Assembly (NCBI GenBank): GCA_003526435.1
Contig: DPWF01000385.1
Location: forward strand, 1-6,495
DNA length: 6,495 nt
Direction: 5' to 3'
DNA from: Chitinophagaceae bacterium
GTDB lineage: Bacteria > Bacteroidota > Bacteroidia > Chitinophagales > Chitinophagaceae
In this document: positions 5,122 to 6,495 of the stretch, piece by piece
Layout of the letters: each line of letters begins with the position of its first letter
How positions within the stretch are numbered: position 1 is the stretch's first letter
Program-made: the position numbers and the translations under genes
The notes under the pieces: generated by a model
Databases searched by the model: none
Told to the model about the DNA's origin: nothing
The model's input: the letters and a program-made list of their open reading frames with translations, nothing else

Positions 5122-6474
5122 CTATGTATTGGTCGTGTGACCAACCAGTAATTTCTTCATTTTCAACCGGTCAACAACCATTCGTCCAACGCGTTGACCA
5201 TAATCGGTGCTGATGATACATGAATTGTGGAAGTGGATACCACCATAAAACCTGGCCCAGTTATTTTCTTCAGCAGCAGCCCTGAATGAGCTGAAACTCC
5301 TGTTGGGTATACCAAATTCGAGTTCGGTTGAATCGGTATAAGAAAAATTATCGCCAAATACACTGGTAAGTGCCTCGGCTGCGGCAGATGAAATGGTAGA
5401 ATGTCCGCAGGTATATTCAGGAAAAGCAGGTGTTTGCAGATAAGGTCTCCAGTTAGGATCAATGTGTTCATTGATGACTGTTTCTGGTCTGGCTGTATTG
5501 TATTTATATTTTACATACCATGACTGTATGAACGCATCAAACAAAGCAATAGATGTTTTGGCAACAGCATACACATGTGTAGCAAAATCGACTTTTGCTT
5601 TCTGTGCCGCAATTCCCACAATACTCATCCAGTGACCGGGTGGTGAGAATTTTTTACTGCCATACATCACATGTCCTGTTACATTCATTTTAAATGGATT
5701 ATCATCCCAGAATTCTGCAATATGTTTCTGCTCAGGTGTTAAACTATCAATAGCATTTTTAATGGCTATCACTTCCTGGTAATACTTGCTCTTTTTATCT
5801 GTCATATTAAACACAGGTGGCGGTGGTGGATCAAATACACCTGCACTGTCTATCACCATAGGTCTTATTTCATGCCAGTGTGGTTCAACGGCAGAAGCGT
5901 ACATAGGTGGAGTGGGTACCCAGCGGCCGGGTATTTTTTTAACCGCATATTTTTCGGCCCCTCTTGTTTGCAGGTAATTGTCTTTTTTGCTCCAGCGGAT
6001 GATGTGCATGCTGATACTGTCTGCCAGCATACGAGACGCAGTTTCTACTTTACTGCTAAGACCTTTATCTCTTGCCAGTTGTAAAATACTGTCTGCATAA
6101 TCCTTCATACTGCCTTCCGGAAAAGTAACCATCTCTCCTACTTTCATATAAGCAAGAAGCGTGGCCAGTTCAATATCCATATCGGCTGTAATGGCTGGTA
6201 CAACAGGCTTTTGCAGCCCTTGTAATTGTCCGCCCAAAGATTCATACTCATCAGGATAAGCAGCAGCTACCACTTCATAAGCAGCAATTGCAGCATATAC
6301 ATAATTACGCGATGCCACCATCGGAGGAAAGTTGTTCCCCATCACTACTGTATTCAGTTCATATACAGTCTGACTAAATAATGCCGGGTCGTGTAAAAAT
6401 GTTTTATACTCAGTAGATTGTTTACATGCCTGTAAGCATACAAACATTACGAGCCCCAATAAGAGCTTCCTCAT
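5122..6474 (-). CDS. VHPO-B: vanadium haloperoxidase / PAP2-superfamily lipoprotein with altered site
   Basis: 450 aa. ATG 6474 starts a short lipoprotein signal, MRKLLLGLVMFVCLQAC, with Cys17 in an LQAC lipobox; an AGG a few bases upstream is a weak Shine-Dalgarno. Predicted outer-membrane lipoprotein. Shared family marks are FWDDNP (255-260), PPGHW (278-282), K322-x6-R329-P330, CGH at 356-358, and R408 with H414 in ARFYGGIHF. Two departures from the PAP2/haloperoxidase consensus are visible: motif-2 Ser is Cys356, and the Asp four residues after the motif-3 His is Ser418. The residue before R408 is Ala rather than Ser. The catalytic Lys, Arg and His residues that hold and use the oxyanion remain, so activity is possible but may be changed. 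A Pro run (DPPPPP, 215-220) lies in the linker. It is 64 aa shorter than VHPO-A and clearly diverged from it. Promoter lies beyond the right edge (only 21 bp remain). Confidence 0.85.
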   Translation of the reverse strand: MRKLLLGLVMFVCLQACKQSTEYKTFLHDPALFSQTVYELNTVVMGNNFPPMVASRNYVYAAIAAYEVVAAAYPDEYESLGGQLQGLQKPVVPAITADMDIELATLLAYMKVGEMVTFPEGSMKDYADSILQLARDKGLSSKVETASRMLADSISMHIIRWSKKDNYLQTRGAEKYAVKKIPGRWVPTPPMYASAVEPHWHEIRPMVIDSAGVFDPPPPPVFNMTDKKSKYYQEVIAIKNAIDSLTPEQKHIAEFWDDNPFKMNVTGHVMYGSKKFSPPGHWMSIVGIAAQKAKVDFATHVYAVAKTSIALFDAFIQSWYVKYKYNTARPETVINEHIDPNWRPYLQTPAFPEYTCGHSTISSAAAEALTSVFGDNFSYTDSTELEFGIPNRSFSSFRAAAEENNWARFYGGIHFHNSCIISTDYGQRVGRMVVDRLKMKKLLVGHTTNT

Positions 6475-6495
6475 AAGACCTGTTTGAAATAATAA

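Overview
The window looks like a piece of a Bacteroidota chromosome, plausibly of the Chitinophagaceae type. The evidence is AT-leaning coding DNA, ribosome-binding sites that are weak or absent, Sec signals ending in A-Q, outer-membrane lipoproteins, and intergenic arrays of TTAGGGG/TTAGGGA-like heptamers. The taxonomic call is inference from style, not from a marker gene.

Layout. (1) Positions 1-1019, plus strand: the C-terminal half of an amylosucrase-like GH13 enzyme, cut by the left edge. (2) Positions 1005-1118: an inverted array of heptamers lying between two convergent genes and overlapping both stop codons. (3) Positions 1115-6474, minus strand: four genes, read right to left. They are VHPO-B (a vanadium-haloperoxidase/PAP2-like lipoprotein, 450 aa), barrel-B (a MetA-like outer-membrane barrel, 360 aa), a 240-bp heptamer element with a nested hairpin, barrel-A (a second barrel, 321 aa), and VHPO-A (a second haloperoxidase/PAP2-like lipoprotein, 514 aa). 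Barrel-A and VHPO-A are separated by only 4 nt.

How the genes may work together. The minus-strand block holds two paralogous pairs, each with one outer-membrane barrel and one predicted lipoprotein carrying the K-x6-RP / (S/C)GH / R-x5-H site of the vanadium haloperoxidase/PAP2 superfamily. A reasonable hypothesis is a cell-envelope system in which a barrel passes or holds a hydrophobic or phosphorylated substrate and a lipid-anchored enzyme oxidises/halogenates or dephosphorylates it. VHPO-A keeps every catalytic residue of the family. VHPO-B has Cys for the motif-2 Ser and Ser for the motif-3 Asp, so the two pairs may not do the same chemistry. The amylosucrase-like gene is convergent and probably functionally separate.

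The most unusual non-coding feature is the heptamer array. It occurs twice, each time as an inverted pair of arms, and each time it reaches to or over the stop codon of a flanking gene.
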